This document shows positions 25,079-25,113 of a stretch of DNA of 25,113 nucleotides, piece after piece; position 1 is the first letter of the stretch, and the number at the start of each line of letters is the position of its first letter. The notes under the pieces are model-generated. The model ran no database searches. It was not told where the DNA came from and saw nothing but the letters and a program-made list of their open reading frames with translations. The position numbers were made by a program, and so were the translations under genes. The stretch comes from CAZNDN01 sp964571815 (GTDB lineage Bacteria > Fibrobacterota > Chitinivibrionia > Chitinivibrionales > WJKA01). The stretch is from contig CAZNDN010000054.1 in NCBI GenBank assembly GCA_964571815.1, positions 1-25,113 of the forward strand, in the 5' to 3' direction.

Positions 25079-25113
25079 ATGGGTGAAAGAGTTGCGATTG
25101 TCATGGGATCGGT
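25079..25113 (+). CDS. purE: N5-carboxyaminoimidazole ribonucleotide mutase, start only
   Basis: The ATG at 25079 has AAGGAG seven bases upstream and opens MGERVAIVMGS, the beginning of the PurE N-terminus (VAIVMGSDSD in the family). Only 11 complete codons are visible before the window edge. PurE moves the carboxyl group of N5-CAIR to make CAIR in purine synthesis, a fitting neighbour for purD. An ATG at 25073 is in frame but too close to the ribosome binding site. Confidence 0.75.
   Translation, partial: MGERVAIVMGS

Noticed and set aside
25024..25086. 20-residue open frame overlapping the purE start
   Set aside because: No ribosome binding site and no sign of leader-peptide design; probably chance.

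Overview
The window looks like chromosomal DNA of a GC-rich (roughly 60% by eye) Gram-negative-type bacterium. It carries HflK/HflC, an ElyC-like envelope protein, TrkA/TrkH, a lipoprotein signal and a Tat signal. Two runs of exactly 100 N (16371-16470 and 23184-23283) look like scaffold gaps of unknown true length, so this is probably a draft or metagenome-derived assembly. The sequence does not let me name the phylum. I found no tRNA, rRNA, CRISPR array, insertion sequence or phage gene.

Layout. (1) Positions 582-7539 hold a same-strand polyphosphate block: a two-domain PPK2-type polyphosphate:AMP phosphotransferase (pap), a divergent Ppx/GppA-HD protein, PPK1, and an unusual HD-CHAD fusion. 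The last three overlap or touch and are probably translationally coupled. A broken sixA-like reading frame follows. (2) Positions 7881-9108 encode a small lipoprotein and an ElyC/YdcF-like DUF218 membrane protein. (3) A half-length permease-like protein (minus) diverges from an orphan radical SAM/SPASM protein (plus, 9954-11111). (4) trkA-trkH (minus) form a potassium uptake operon with a good promoter. It diverges from a NapH/NapG-like fused membrane ferredoxin, followed by a Tat-exported DUF362 protein that is interrupted by the first gap. (5) hflK-hflC follow, with a TTG start and a recognisable promoter. Next come a HAD hydrolase, a very long TPR protein coupled to it (interrupted by the second gap), and a possible 43-residue basic protein. 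(6) purD closes the window, with the first codons of purE at the right edge.

How the genes work together. In the first block PPK1 would make polyphosphate from ATP, Pap would spend it to phosphorylate AMP, the Ppx-like protein would degrade or sense it, and the CHAD domain would bind it. The second HD domain, joined to CHAD, is the least expected element. The membrane ferredoxin and DUF362 pair looks like an electron-transfer module of unknown substrate. The remaining genes are housekeeping (potassium, membrane protease control, purine synthesis).
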